This document shows positions 10,141 to 22,000 of a stretch of DNA of 64,000 bases, in pieces. The notes under the pieces were generated by a model that ran no database searches, was not told the origin of the DNA, and saw only the letters and a list, made by a program, of their open reading frames with translations. The translations under genes and the position numbers were made by a program. Numbering within the stretch: the stretch's first letter is position 1; the number at the start of each line of letters is the position of its first letter. This DNA comes from Dasyornis broadbenti (lineage: Eukaryota; Chordata; Aves; Passeriformes; Dasyornithidae): assembly GCA_013397935.1 (NCBI GenBank), contig VZRN01000659.1, positions 1,936,945 through 2,000,944 on the forward strand, in the 5' to 3' direction.

Positions 10141-12540
10141 AATATACATCAAAATTTGAATAATGAAGTGTAGATCTGTTATACAGTCATCCTGCATTCT
10201 TAAAGACACATCAAGAGTTCATATTTATAGTGGTAATAAAAGGACATTTACTCCCTGGATGGGACTCAGCTGACTAAAATTTAGCAGTGGGACACGAGGT
10301 GTGTAAGCACAGCCCAGTGCACAGGTCATTTCTCCTCTGACCACCACTGACCCAGCTTTAGCTGGATGAGTTCTGCTCTGCTGTGTTGGCAAATGATACC
10401 GTAATGCCCAGGCAGGAGGAGCAGGCCCTGAAAGTTCAGCGTAAGACACATTTTAAAGGTTAGTACCTATGAAAGTCAAACCATGTGGCTGCTTGATATC
10501 AAAAGATGACAAATATGGTGCCCAAAAATGTGCTTCAGAAAGTTTTGGGTGGACTTCAGAGACAAACGTCTGCAGAGGAAGACATCTGAAGATCTGATCT
10601 ATGTGGGAGTGAGTCTCTTTTTAGGAGCTCATATATAAAGTGTTAAGTTTTTTACACCTTTGGATGAAGTACAAACTAAATTCAGATTCCAAAAAAGCTT
10701 CTAAATTCCCATTCTAGTCCCTTTAAGGATTGAAGAAGTCCAATTTTTACCTAATGTTAGTAACTAACTGAATAATATACATTATTGCTGAAAAACACTT
10801 GTAGATGAGCTTTTGTTCTCAAAGGTTCACTTGATTTCCCTTTTTTTTTTTTCTCCAGACAGATAGTTTGGTTTAACAGAGGTTATTTTAGAACTCTGAT
10901 AACTCTGTCTCACAGGTGACAGTCTGCATTTCCCAAGTCTCCATGATTTAGCAGGACAGCTTGAACCCTCCCAACTCCTAGCAAACTCAGGAGCTTACTC
11001 AAACTCTAATTCTGCCAATTCTGCTTCTCAAAAAATGTTAAAAATTCCCAAAACAATAAAACCTACAATTCCATCCAAGACAAATAAATGAGCACCCAGT
11101 TTGTCAGAGTTGATGTGGAATGGAAAACATACCCAAAGTGATACAAAACATATGGCCAGGTGAAATGGGCTTAAAGTTCATTTAAACATCACCAGCTATT
11201 TAATGTTGCATCTGTTAACTAGGTCTGACGGTAGAAGTCTAAAGATACAGCAAAACAGACACCCATCACTGCTGGTATTTTCTCTGAAGTACTCTGTTGG
11301 AAAAAAATAAGGTTTTAGAACCTTCTGGGAGCACAGGCTTTAATATTGAGAGTGTGAGGCTTCTCTTTGCACTTGACACCACACATTAGTTTGAGCAGTG
11401 AAGCTGTTTTCTTCTTTCTCACTTTGCTCCCAAATAACTTATTGAACACATTAGCTTCACGGGTTTCCAGTTGGGAGATTCTTTACCATCTTTTCTTGCA
11501 ATGTTGTGCAACATGTCAAAGATAATGCTAATTCACTTTAAATATTAAAAGCTGAAGAAAATGCATAAAATAAATAAAACCAAACTTCAAACATCCTATT
11601 ATTGAAAAAAATGACATTACCCTCTTCCATTATATCTGCATTATTCTCTTGGGATATAAAGGAGCTATAAAAAAACCCTCTCATATTTACATATCCACAC
11701 AACCTAAATCAACCTGTTGTTCAGTTTATATAAAAATCAATTTTAAAATAGTGGTTTTCCTTCATTTAAGAACTTATATTTCTAATGGAAAGTTAAATTA
11801 AACAAATAAACAAAAAAATCCCACCAAAACTAAATGCTCTACGTAACATTTCAAAGACAATCCCAGGTGAAACTTTATGAAGGAAGAATGAATTTTTTGA
11901 TCTGCTGGCAGAATTATGACAGGAACAATGTATTTTTAAGTTAGTATACATTTAACCTCATCTTACAGATGAGAATTTTTTTTTAACAGAAAGTATCCAA
12001 ACCCAGAGGTATCACCTGAAATAATTCTTTTAAAACACACCTGAAAAACTGGGGACTTCATGGGACTTCACAACACTGAAGTCCCAATTCCTATCTGTTC
12101 TGGACTATTTTTTCCATGCTCCAAGCCACACTGCAAGCTTTCAAGAGGTCCAGAGACAGGTCTTTAGAACTAAGCTAGGAGACTGAGAGGAGGTTCTGTG
12201 GTTCAGATGGAATCTCCCAGCTCCCAAACCTTCCTGTCTGTGGGACAACCTATTGTATGCAGATCAACAGACTCACTTTTAGGAGCTCACGTTCATGACA
12301 CAGACAGACACGGAAACAAGAACAACCTAAGTACAGAACACATGCGACAAAGTCCACGCATCTGAATGCCTTACTACTTACCCAAGGGGAAAATCTAAGT
12401 GTGGTAAAACCACTGCTTTTGAAATAAAACCTACTTTTATTTAGTGTATTTAAAGTTAAGGCAACCCCTCTTACGTGCAAAGAGGAAGTTTTATGCACAG
12501 AAATGTCTGTGTTAAGAGTAGATGAGACAGATCCATTCCT
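10141..12540. other. Non-coding DNA
   Basis: About 2.4 kb with no recognised exon. Base composition is AT-rich between 11500 and 12000 and rises toward the CpG island on the right. It contains the short hairpin described separately at 12052-12085. Confidence 0.45.
12052..12085. repeat. GGGACTTCA direct repeat plus inverted copy
   Basis: GGGACTTCA occurs at 12052-12060 and again at 12062-12070, and its exact reverse complement TGAAGTCCC occurs at 12077-12085. The second copy and the inverted copy form a 9-bp stem with a 6-nt loop. It lies about 500 bp from the CpG island; any role is unknown. Confidence 0.85.
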
Positions 12541-13240
12541 GAGCTGGGCTGAAGGGATGAGAAGCGCCTGAGAGCCCGAGCTGGGACGGCGGCGACGGCA
12601 AGCACTGACAGCACCTCCTCAATGCCCAGGTCCTCCCCAGGCTTCCAAACGCTGCACGGAGCTAAAGCCTCTCCAGCCAACCTCCGCTTAGGATTCATCC
12701 TTGACAAACTTTTTTACACTTCTTTGGGAGGGGAGGGTGACACGGAAGAGTGGAAGGAAAAAACCCACCTGTATCTCTCATCCACGGCAACCCAAAGGGA
12801 GAGCAGGCACCCAAGTCTCCGGCAAAGACGTCCTGAGCGGCAGCGACAGAAGCGCCGGTGCCCCGGGCTGCGGTCCCGGGCGGTGTCACCGGCAGCCGGG
12901 AGCCGCAGGGCGCTCACTCTGCGCGGGATGGAGGCGCCGGGCTCGCCCTGCCCGCCCACAGCCTTCTCGTTGTCCCCTCCCCGGCGGGCTGCGAGGACAT
13001 CCAACTTCGGAAGGGCGGCCGAGAGTAAACAGATGGTTTTTACTAAACTAAAGGACAGGAGCGGCGAGCCGCATCTCGTCCCGCTCCCGCCCGCAGCTCC
13101 GCCCGCGCCGGGGCGGTGCCGCAGCCGGGGTGCCGCGCGATCCTGCTCCCAGCCCGGCTGCCCCTCCTGCTCCCCTGGAGCGTCCCTGCTGATGCTGCAC
13201 GACAAGCTTGGGCTGGGCACTCTTTTTGCGCTTACTGCTG
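12541..13240. promoter_or_regulatory. CpG island, probable promoter
   Basis: GC content and CpG density jump sharply here: by eye about 45 CpG dinucleotides fall between 12781 and 13140, against almost none in neighbouring kilobases. GC-box-like sequences (CTCCGCCCG near 13097 and GGGGCGG near 13110) are visible, with no clear TATA box. CpG islands in vertebrates usually mark promoters. A minus-strand splice donor inside it (12769/12768) points toward the opsin exon about 4.5 kb away, while a plus-strand CAG|GTACAA at 13274/13275 could serve a transcript going right. Long open frames on both strands here are expected from GC richness and are not called as genes. Confidence 0.75.
12769..13000 (-). 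other. Predicted non-coding first exon (right edge arbitrary)
   Basis: On the minus strand the sequence GATACAG|GTGGGT gives a good splice donor, with the last exonic base at 12769. The exon would begin somewhere in the island; its right edge cannot be fixed from sequence and 13000 is only a placeholder. Joining to the acceptor ending at 8230 would give a leader followed by the opsin coding exon. Confidence 0.3.
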
Positions 13241-16200
13241 TGAAACAGCTTTCTGGGTTTTGTTAAGCAAGCAGGTACAAACACCTGCTCAGCGGCGGTC
13301 AGGAATGCAGTTCCAACATGTGTCAAAATGTGGGGGTTTTGACTTGACAAAACCAAAACCAGACTTATCTTGTGTGTAATTTATCCGTCATCTGCTTTGC
13401 CTGTGTCTTCCACAAATCTTTACGTTTTAAGCATTTACAGACTTAACAAGCTGTGGTTACTGTGTGCTGAAACCAATGTTTTCAGAAATATGGACGTGTA
13501 TTGCAGAAATAGCATATGGCTTGAAAAGCCACGTAGTGCTGTGTCTTTCTGTTACTATACTGCTATTTGAGACATACTGCTCTGGACTTTCTACAGGAGG
13601 AAAAAATGTGCCCATGGGGAAAATGAATTGCTGGATAAAACCACTGAAGGAAAAATATTCTAGAGGATACTTTGCTTTGTTCAATATCTCTTAGCTCTGG
13701 TTCTTACTGAATTTCTAATGAGTCTTTTAAAATTGTAGCTCACAGTTAAAGCCTGTAAAGTGATCATCATAGTCATTATTAGTCCACCTAATCTAGATTT
13801 AACCTCTTATCTGATCACACTTGCAGCTTTTTCACCATCTCTGGCTTCAAGACAGACAAACTGATGATAACTATTGTTATCGAAAAACAGTCCAGCAAAA
13901 AAAAAAGATGCTGTGAAGTTTATTCATAAAATCTTTCCCCAGGGGAAGCCTAAGCAGACTTCATGTATATTATCTGTTTGTTGCATTAATAACAATATTT
14001 TGTTCCAAAAGTCATCTTAAGTAAAACTATTTCATTAAATAAAACAAGAATTTTCAGAAGAAATAAATCAGGAAAATACCTGATACCATCATCTTCCGAA
14101 CACACACTGTATCACAATTTTAATGATTAGAATTCTACTGTAAACTAAGAACTGCTTCTCCCAGAATGAAAAAAAAACTGCAAATGACACATTCAGAGGA
14201 AGAACAGGAGTGTACCTCCTTTAGCAATGCTTAACTAAAATTAAAATAAAGAGTGTTCATTCTTTAAAATGTCACTTGTAAAATGTGTACCTCTGAAGTC
14301 CTCCATTATGGCATCTAGTTACAAAAACAACCACAGTCACTAGTTGCACATACTTATAGTAATTTTTCGACAGCATGAAAATATGTGGTGTTAAACTGAA
14401 CTTCATTACCTGGTCCAAAGTCAGATGAAACTGCTTACTAAAAATAGCTGGGTTAAAAAATGGCTTGAAATTCACTTACCTTTATGAACTTGAAAGAATT
14501 CCAAAAGTGGGTTGTTCCAGCAAAAAAAACCCTTGTCAAAGCAAACAAATTGTCAGGCAGTTTACGTACCTAATTCATTTTTTTTTTCACAGATTGTTAT
14601 TCAGAGCAGTTTGGCAGCATTACTAATTGCCAGAGTGTGTCAGTGGGGAGCTGCCATGCTCTGGATGGTGTCCCCTTGGGTTGTAATTCTGATGTCCTGG
14701 TGGTGCTTCAGAAATTAAGCGGGGCCATTTGATTTTAATTCCTTGTTTTGTTTAATAAAAAACCCTCCAAAATTTTATAGAGGATTCCAGCATCTTCCAT
14801 GAATTTCCTGCTTACTTCTTGCTTCCAAACAAATCTTGTGAGTTTTAGTGAAGTCTCAAATATCGTCCAGAAGAAGGGACACTAAATGAATCAAGTGGGG
14901 AGCAGTACTGAGAACACCTGCTGTTATGTTCACATGGTCAACAGCTGCATCTGTACAACATGTGGGAAGTTGAGATTGGGTCCATATCCTAGTTATAGCC
15001 TACTTTCAGAAGCTGCCCTTACATTTGAAAGCATGTAAGGGACCTCTAAGTTACTTTCTTGTGTTACTGTGGGAACTGCTTTGAGTATCCTCATTTATAA
15101 TCTCTGACTTTGCTCTTTGAGAAAGACACAGTTACTCCAGCTTAGCACTGGGGGTAACATCTGTTCTTGTGTTCTAAAAAGAAAAACAATTTCCTGACTT
15201 TTTCCTCAGTTTTACAAAAAAGACATCAGCCATCAGAGTTTCACTGGCTCAACACGTGATGTAGGGCAGTTCCTGGCCTCAGTGACGTACTGGGCATACC
15301 CAAAGGATTAAAGAGTGGTGGTGCATTCCATGGTTTCACCAAGTAGTTGCTGTGATACCATTGGAATCATTTTGTTTTGCATGACAGTAACAAAATAAGG
15401 AGAAAACATAGGAAGAGGGAGGAAAACTCTTCCCTTGTGCCTGTCCACACATGCAAGCACTAATAATTCTTAAAATCCTTACTTCAATGGCATTTAAAAA
15501 TGAATACTGGAAGCAGAACCAAAGGATCCTCAAATTCATCACAGTATCCCACAGCCTAGACCTAAAAAACTAACTCATTGGTTGCTTATAAAGAATGGCA
15601 GCAGATAACAAATGCATTGGCTTGGGTTACATATTTAGATGTTTTGGATGACACAGATTCCACAGTTTGTGAGCTTGGAGAGAGAGCAGTTGATGTGAGT
15701 CCAAGATTGAAATTGCTCATAATCTCCTTATTCTGCACAAAGCATATGAAGACATGACTGAAAACAGCTACTAATATGTAGGGTTATATATAAAAATATA
15801 GTCATTCTTGTTTTGGAATTAAGAACATGTTACATCATAATAAAACCACTATTAAAAGATTTTGAAATACCCTCAGAACAATGTGGAAGAAGATAACTTC
15901 ATATAAACTAAGAGAGAATTTGTGAGTCAAAGCCAAAGGTGTGTTTTGAGACATCCTTAAAAATCCCATCCAACTCTTTTTTAAGAGGAGCTAAGCCAGT
16001 GAAGTGTGGGTCTCCAAAAAGTGGTCTTATAAAAGATATTGCTTGTATTAGAGGCTAGAAGTTGTGTGCATAAGGCATATCCAATTTTCCAAGTATATTA
16101 TCTAGCCTAATAAAAGTTGCTCTCTGTCTAGAAACTTTGCCTTACCTGCCTTTTGACTATCACAGCAAGAGCAATGTGACCATTCAGTTCTTTCAGTTCT

Positions 16201-16661
16201 TTCAGTTCATGTCTTATTTCTGGGGAATGATTTTTCTTGGGCTTCTGTGAGGCTCTGAAATGCCTACATGAGCTTCTTTCTGATTTTTGAACTTCATCCG
16301 AATTTCTGAATCACAATCAGCTTGTATTTAATTTACCTAAGCATTCTAAAGAGGCATCTAAGTTGTGAGACAGAGAAGCATTTTGCAGAGTCTGGATCTA
16401 GACAACAGATCCCAGCCGCTCCCTGACTCCACAGTGTGTGAACAATAGTTGTGGTTATGTCCCCTCTTCATTCTCTAACCAATTCCAGTGCTCTCACCCT
16501 CAGTGTGGGCTGAAAGTTACCCCAAAGCTTGGGTGCTACACAGCATATCTAGATAGGACTAGAATGTTTATCTTTGTGGTAGCTTTCTTTCTGAGGGTTA
16601 TAGTAAGTGTAAACCATTTTTCCTGTAACTTTGCACTTTGCCAACTTCCTGTTCAACAATC
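13241..16661. other. Non-coding DNA
   Basis: About 3.4 kb. An exon-like block at 14593-14718 on the plus strand has a strong acceptor but no donor and no recognisable product. A 9-bp unit (TTCAGTTCT) is repeated three times at 16183-16209. No other feature was seen. Confidence 0.45.
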
Positions 16662-17318
16662 AGATGAATGTGAGCTGACAGTGTTCCCAGCCAAGAAAGC
16701 CAATGGCATCCTGGTTGATACCAGCAATAGTGTGGCCAGGAGGACCAGGGCAGGGATTGTCCCGCTGTGCTCTGCACTGATGAGGCCTCACCTCAAATCC
16801 TGTGTTCAATTCTGAGCACCTCATGACAAGAAAGACATTGAGGGGCTGGAGAGTGTCCAGAGAAGGGCAGTGGAGCTGGTGCAGGGTTTGGAGCACAAGT
16901 CCTGTGAGGAGCCTCTGAGGGAACTGGGGGTGTTTAGCATGGAGAGAAGGAGGCTCAGGGGGAACTTTGTCTCTCTCTACAACCATCTGAAAGGAGGCTG
17001 TAGGCAGGTGGAGGTTGGCCTCTTCTCCCGGGTAACCACTGACAGGACAAGAGAAAATGGCCTCAAGTTGTGCCAGGGAAGGTTTAGATTGGAAATTAGA
17101 AAAAATTCCTTCACTGAAAGGGTGAAAGGCATTGGAATAGGCTGCTCAGGGAAGTGATGGAATTACCATCCCTGGGAGCATTCATAAAATGTGTGGACGT
17201 GGCACCTAGGGACATGGTTTAGTGGTGGATGTAGCAGTGCTGGGTTAACAGCTGGATTTGATGATCTTAGAGGTCTTTTCCAACATTAATGATTGGATTT
17301 GTTGATTCTATGAATAAA
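16662..17318 (+). mobile_element. CR1 LINE 3' region with end of the RT frame
   Basis: Blocks in order: AAGAAAGCCAATGGCATCCT, tgtggccaggaggaccagg, ggcctcacctcaaatcctg, gacattgaggggctggag, gagcacaagtcctgtgagga, the aggctcaggggg block, the 3' untranslated region, and a tail with GTTGATTCTATGA. In frame it gives the C-terminal end of CR1 ORF2 (an SVARRTRAGIVPL stretch then MRPHLKSC), stopped soon after by a TGA where the family continues, so it is inactive. It is 5'-truncated with the CR1-type ATTCTATG tail kept. Confidence 0.92.
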
Positions 17319-18437
17319 TGCTTAGTAGAGATTATTTTGAAGTCGCCAAAGAAATTCTGTGCCTTTATATTCACAACTCATGCCCTGAGTCTTCTGCCAT
17401 CAGCGCGTAAGGGCAAGACCACAGGAAAGATCTCGTAGAAGTTACCCCAGAAGGTGAGTGACTTCGGGTAACATAAACATGTGCCTCACTTCACTGGTGT
17501 AATGGGGAATGTATGAGGAACATCTTTCTTTGCTGCAGTAAAAGGGAATCTGAGGTAGCAAAAGGAACTTGTTCAAAAGGACAGAGTGGGAACTATGGAG
17601 AAAGCTCACTTTGCTATTAGGGCTTTACCCAACTTCCCCTACTGTTATACAAGATGGAAGCAAGTTTACATTGTTGTTCCCTCTGGAGATCATGTGTTTC
17701 TCTGACCTGCTGTCACCCAGAAAGAACAGGACTGACCAGAGCCAGAACAGGGATGGAAAAGCTTCACAGCCTGGTGTAAGCACAGGTTTCATGTTTGTAT
17801 CATGAAACAGTGCTGGTATCGCTTGTGCTTTCCCATGGGAGCCAAGGGAGGGCACAGCATACATTGTTGACATTGGTCCTCAGAAGACAGATACTCGGTG
17901 CAGCTGCTGATAGAAGATAAAAGAGCAGAGTAAAAAAAAGATTAAAGGACTACAGAAGACAGGTCAGGCACTCTACATATTTGCACTCTACATATTTGCT
18001 TTTGGCTGGGAGAGCCTTTCCCCAACAGAAATCCCCCACAAATGTTATCCATCCTGCCTCATTGCCACACATGCCTAGAAAAACAGATTACAGACATTTC
18101 TTTCTCCTTCTGCACTCTATCAGTTCCATCATTCCCAGTGCTCACACTGTATATCAGATGGGCCACAGCCTTGCCCAGAGGCACCTTCTCTTTCCTTTGT
18201 TGCCTGGCCACAATAAAGGTGGTTCAAAGACCAGAAGGATTTTGAAATGTTATTTTGCAGAATGCCAAATAATAAAGGCCAAAAATCATCAAGACTCCCT
18301 CCGAAAAAAAAAAATAGACTTTTTAAAGGCCTGGTAGTTTAAGTTTTCAATTTACGTTGTCCTTATAGGGCAGCACACCTTCAGGTGTGTATCTGAGCAA
18401 GCATGCAAGTGACAGAAACAGAGAGGAATATTTATGA
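17319..18437. other. Non-coding DNA
   Basis: No exon recognised. The stretch includes an exact 15-bp tandem duplication (17968-17997). The right limit is the LTR described next. Confidence 0.45.
17968..17997. repeat. Exact 15-bp tandem duplication
   Basis: GCACTCTACATATTT is present twice head to tail at 17968-17982 and 17983-17997 with no mismatch, which suggests a fairly recent slippage event. Confidence 0.9.
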
Positions 18438-19078
18438 TGCTGTAGTTGAACCTTGGCTGAGTGTCAAGTGCCCACTAAGCTACTCTATCATTCCCCTTCC
18501 CAATGGGACAAGGGGGGAGAATAAAATGGAGAGCAACCAAGGGGTGAGATAAGGCAGTTTTATTGCAGTGAAAGAAAGAAATAAACGAGAGTCTGAGTGC
18601 GCATAAGCTAAGAAAATAAAAGTCAGTCTCTACTTCCCATCAGTATGTGGTGGTCAGACACCTCCTGTGAAGCAGGGCTTCAGCACACGTAATTGCTCCT
18701 CCAGGAGGCAAACACTGAAGAGTCATGAATGTCCCCCCCTTCCTCTTCTCTCTCTTAGCTTATATATCTGAGCTATCATTTGGTATGGAACATCTCTTTG
18801 GTTGATCTGGGTCAGCTGGCCTGGCTGTGTCCCCTCCAAGGATCTTGCCCCCATCCCCTTGATGGGAGAAGGAATGTCAAAGGGACAGCGCTGCTCAGCA
18901 GTAGCCAAAACACTGGTGTGTTACCAGCACCCTTCCAGCTACCAATGCAAAGCACAGCTCTGGGAGGGCTGCAAGCTTTATTTGAGTCAGACCCAATACA
19001 GATGCTCACTGCTGCATATTTAACTCTTGCAAACACGTCTGTTCACTGCATACCCAGGAATTAATTCTAAACAGTAAA
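18438..19078 (-). mobile_element. ERVL-like avian solo LTR
   Basis: Read on the minus strand this follows the same avian LTR family as the copy at 1.2 kb but is more complete. The right side near 19060 is a degraded LTR start. Next come blocks equivalent to the GCTGAGCAGC and ccctttgacattcc regions, a TATATA-like box near 18760-18766, a polyadenylation signal AATAAA (complement of 18559-18564), a pyrimidine-rich CTCCCCCCTTG block, and an end resembling ctcagccaaggttcaactacagca with terminal CA at 18438. No internal retroviral genes flank it, so it is a solo LTR. The right boundary is uncertain by about 20 bp. Confidence 0.78.
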
Positions 19079-22000
19079 CAGCCTCCCTAACAGCCTCTAC
19101 TATGTCTGCTTCTTAATAGTGATACCATAACCCAGCAGTTCTTTTCATCAACTGTGGCTGCTTCCCAAATTCTTGTGTCAGTCCCTCTTGCATGTTGAGG
19201 AGTTTTGAATCCATCTTATCAAAGCCCAGGGGGCTGCAGAAGGCTAAAACACTGATCCAGAGCCATTCACTACTGCAGCATTTTCTGATCTGATTTTAAT
19301 TTGAGGAAAGATTTTCTCCTGGACAATAGGACGGGAACAAAACTTGTGAGTTTCCTGAGTCTTGTTCAGAAACCATTGCTTGAGATGAGGAAGGCAGAGC
19401 ATTACTTTTCTCTTGCTTTGTTCTGTCCAGCCATCCTGCCCTCCACCAGTGGTTGAGACAACTGGGTACCAATCAGAGCTTGTCATTATTTTGGTAGATG
19501 GCTGAGGCAGTTTGTTTCTAGTATTATCTCCAGCTTAGCTGAAATCTGATACCTCCCTACTTATAAGACCTGCCAGCAGGAATGTTAATGGAAAATGCTG
19601 AGTAATTTGTCAGTCCAAGGTAGCAATGCACACAAATGTCAGATCTGCCACAGGGAGAAGGTAGGGTGCTGAGCTGTTTTGTATTTCTGAACATGCTCTT
19701 GCCACAGTGCTATCTTAGTTTTCTTACCAACTGCTTAGCTGTTCCTTTGAATCAAAGATTAGTTTTTTTATAGTGGATACGTTTCATCCTGGATGTGAGA
19801 CTTGCTTCCTTCAACTGACACTTTTTTTCAGCAGATGGAAGGAGGCAGGTGTAGAGCTCATCAAGATCAGAGTTAGACGTACAGAAGGACAGACTAGGGT
19901 GAAGAAAGGTATGAGAGGTCATCACAGAGGAGGATGAAATTACGTGTATTGAAAGATTGGCAAGAGTCTTCAATTTGTTTCACAGTATGGAGGTTATCTG
20001 GTAGCTGGAAGGTAATGTTTATATTAGAATGGGAACTGTGTTGTTCCCTGTGGACACTTGCTCTTGTTCCCGGGCATTCTTGGTAGCAGCTTTTGTAAGA
20101 GACACTGATTTGGGCACCAACCACCTGGGCCAGGCTGGTTCTGTACAACCCTGAAATATCTGATGCCATGTTTTCACTGCAGAAGGGACCTGTGTTAATG
20201 CACTTAAAGACAGTTCCATTATTTCTCAACACTGATCAGGTACATTTTACAGCAGACAGCTGCCCCCTTCAATTTCTGTAGGTTTTCTCACATTTATAGG
20301 AACTCAGGCTTTGTCCCTCAGAATTTATCAGCTGCTGTTATTGCTTGTGTTCTGCTTGATATAAACAGTCATGTCTACGATCAGGACTTAAATTGGAGTA
20401 GAGGTACAACTTTTTCCTTATGTTCCTTATGTTCTTGATGATGAGTACCATATTTTTTTAATTATGATTTCCTTAGTAAGATAAAATGGTTATTGGTGGG
20501 CTTTTTTCTTCCTTCCTTTTTTTCTTACCTAAATATCTAATGTCTAGCCTAATTTGATTTTGTGACAATCAAAAATATAATTTATAAAAGCTTTCACTTA
20601 CTTAAAGATGCTTCAAGCATGACACCAGTTAAAACTGACATGTGGAAAGTTCAGAAAAAGAATTTTAAAATTACTGGTTGTGTATACTAAGCACTTTTAA
20701 AAAAAAAGCTAAGTAAAGAAAAAGTCAAACGATGTAACTCTGTAAGCTTCAGAAGTTAAATGAATTTGAAGTAACTATTGGTTTTAAAATAGAACAATGT
20801 GTAACAAGCCCAACTGTAGATATATTCATTTCATTTATACACACATAAAAGGACACATTTTGTGTCATTCTGAGAATTTCATTAATATTTAAAAATCTGG
20901 CTAGGGACTCAAAATTACTAGCTAGTAAATTTGCCTGTGTAAGTCAGGAGCAGACTCAATTTTTCTAAAGTGCTGTCCCATTCTCACCTCTTTCTTAGCA
21001 ATTGGTCCTGGAGGGGTAGTTTTTCCATCAACATACTCTGTTTTCTGAAGGATGAAAATTATTTCCATTCATTTCAAAGCAAAGCACAGTCTGTCAAAGC
21101 ATAGTGACAGGATTTCCTGTGCAACACAAACCAAACTTCTTGAGAGCTGGTATCTCAGAGCATTTAAAAAGAATATTTTCAGCTTCGCAACTGTCATTAT
21201 TCTGATCACTTCCAATTCATGTACTTAGCACTCCAGTCTATCCTTACGGAAAAAAAGAGCAAATCCTTATGGAAAAAAAAGAGGAAATCCTTATGGAAAT
21301 CTTCCTCCCTTGCTTACAATTCCCTCCAGCAAAATACTTCTCTGCTAGAAAAAAGTGTCCTAGCTGGACCTAGATTTCATTCTTGTCAAAAATATAAATG
21401 GAAGCTAATAATGCACCTCTCATATGTCTTTTGGTTACTTTACCTCCACCATTTTTTTCCTTAGGGTCTCTCCCAAACTTCCATTTCCTTAGTCTTCCTG
21501 TGTTACCATTCTTCAGGAAAAAATCTCAAATCTTATAAGCATGTCATGATGGAGTGGGACTAAACCTTAACTTTCAATTTTCAGGATAAAATATCAGTTT
21601 AGCTTTAAAAGAAGAATATTTCCTCTTTTTTTTCTCTGGAAGTTTAGTGGTTAAAATATTAAGTTGATGCAAATAGAGGACAAAGATGGTTTCATACTCA
21701 GAATGTTTCTCTCAGGAAAACATATCAGATGAAGACCCACAAAATTATCAACTCCATGGTATTTTCCACTACTCAGAAAAAGCAATGTTTGCCATATTTC
21801 TGAATCACTTGTTTGTGAAGTTTGTTGATGATAGGTTTGCAGCTGGTCTGTAAAGACATGCTGAGCAGTGAAAATGATGCTCTCTTTATTTTTATTAAAG
21901 TCAGTTTTAATTGGTCAGCGCTAAGCATGCATTTTATTCTAAGAGAAATTGAGAGGACTACCACTTCTTTGATTCCAAAATTAGAAATCTACAATCTCCC

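Noticed and set aside
12622..13266. 214-codon open frame on the plus strand in the CpG island, and a 168-codon frame opposite (12714-13220)
   Set aside because: Both are Arg/Pro/Ala/Gly-rich and overlap on opposite strands, as GC-rich DNA produces by chance; neither has recognised domains.
16438..17157. Open frames of 125 and 95 codons on plus and 108 on minus
   Set aside because: From about 16662 onward they lie in a CR1 LINE fragment; they are remnants or shadows of its reverse-transcriptase frame.
18723..19064. Several overlapping open frames on both strands
   Set aside because: They lie within the minus-strand LTR and have no retroviral protein motifs.
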